Origin: Dipylidium caninum
Lineage: Eukaryota > Platyhelminthes > Cestoda > Cyclophyllidea > Dipylidiidae
Length of the DNA: 64,000 nt
Assembly: GCA_017562135.1 (NCBI GenBank)
Contig: QEYB01001046.1
Span: 2,976,001 to 3,040,000, forward strand
Direction of reading: 5' to 3'
Position 1 is the stretch's first letter. Every line of letters begins with the position of its first letter. Under the pieces are notes generated by a model. The model ran no database searches. It was not told where the DNA came from and saw only the letters and a program-made list of their open reading frames with translations. This document shows, piece by piece, positions 63,751 through 64,000 of this stretch. A program made the position numbers and the translations under genes.

Positions 63751-64000
63751 CTGAACACAAGTGTGGCGAGGCATCAAGGTATTTATGACTAGTACAAAGC
63801 TAACTTTTGGGAGTACGGGATTTTTGCTAACAGTAAATGCATATACTAACGACCTGAGTTGACATCATAAATAAACAAGAATGGGGCGATATGAAGATTG
63901 GGCACTCATAATGCTACTATTTTTTGTTTGTGCACGCATTAAAACAATCCGTCTTTAAGAAAGCATAAATAATCCTTCATTTTTACTTTTGTAAAAAGAA
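63751..64000. other. Window end, upstream flank of the minus-strand exon
   Basis: A-rich on the + strand with no convincing coding frame. The acceptor ACTTGTGTTCAG on the minus strand ends at 63751. The remainder would be outron, 5' UTR intron or promoter of the minus-strand gene. Confidence 0.4.

Noticed and set aside
1..64000. CRISPR arrays, insertion sequences, phage or integrated viral genes
   Set aside because: No regularly spaced repeats, no transposase, integrase, reverse-transcriptase or capsid-like frames, and no long terminal repeats were seen.

Overview
The window is eukaryotic nuclear DNA, most likely from a parasitic flatworm and probably a cestode. The evidence is indirect. Genes are split by GT-AG introns. 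The first introns of several genes are only 34-44 bp and later ones reach kilobases, a pattern well known in flatworms. Most start codons sit a few bases after a 3' splice acceptor, as expected if messages receive a spliced leader. A single-exon rhodopsin-type receptor has flatworm-like deviant motifs. No bacterial, phage, CRISPR, rRNA or confident tRNA feature was seen.

Layout. 1-8081 is gene-poor and relatively GC-rich. 8106-9320 (+) is an intronless 404-residue class A GPCR. 9321-20128 is another gene-poor stretch with short microsatellites. 20129-35801 (-) is a nine-exon C2H2 zinc-finger gene with an AT-hook, about 836 residues. 37745-53809 (+) is a 23-exon MIOS gene (GATOR2 subunit) that I could chain in frame to 1343 residues. 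54542-54757 (-) is a small intronless basic protein resembling the NUPR1 stress-regulator family. 56793-61223 (+) is ATG13, the ULK1-complex scaffold, about 481 residues. 61516-63177 (-) is the 3' part of an unidentified coiled-coil protein, and a single-membrane-span exon at 63585-63749 (-) may be its start or a separate gene.

How the genes relate. MIOS acts in the GATOR2 complex, which relieves inhibition of mTORC1. ATG13 sits in the complex that mTORC1 switches off to block autophagy. NUPR1-type proteins are stress-induced chromatin regulators. Three genes with a nutrient or stress theme therefore lie within 24 kb, which may be coincidence. The zinc-finger gene and MIOS are head to head about 2 kb apart, the NUPR1-like gene and ATG13 are also head to head about 2 kb apart, and ATG13 and the 61.5 kb gene are tail to tail with under 300 bp between stop codons.

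Base composition tracks transcription. Introns are T-rich on the sense strand, so the + strand is A-rich under the minus-strand genes (20-36 kb and 61.5-64 kb) and T-rich under MIOS and ATG13 (38-61 kb). Exon borders were derived by hand from reading frame, GT-AG signals and remembered family sequences. Two joins, in MIOS exon 17 and ATG13 exon 6, are less certain.
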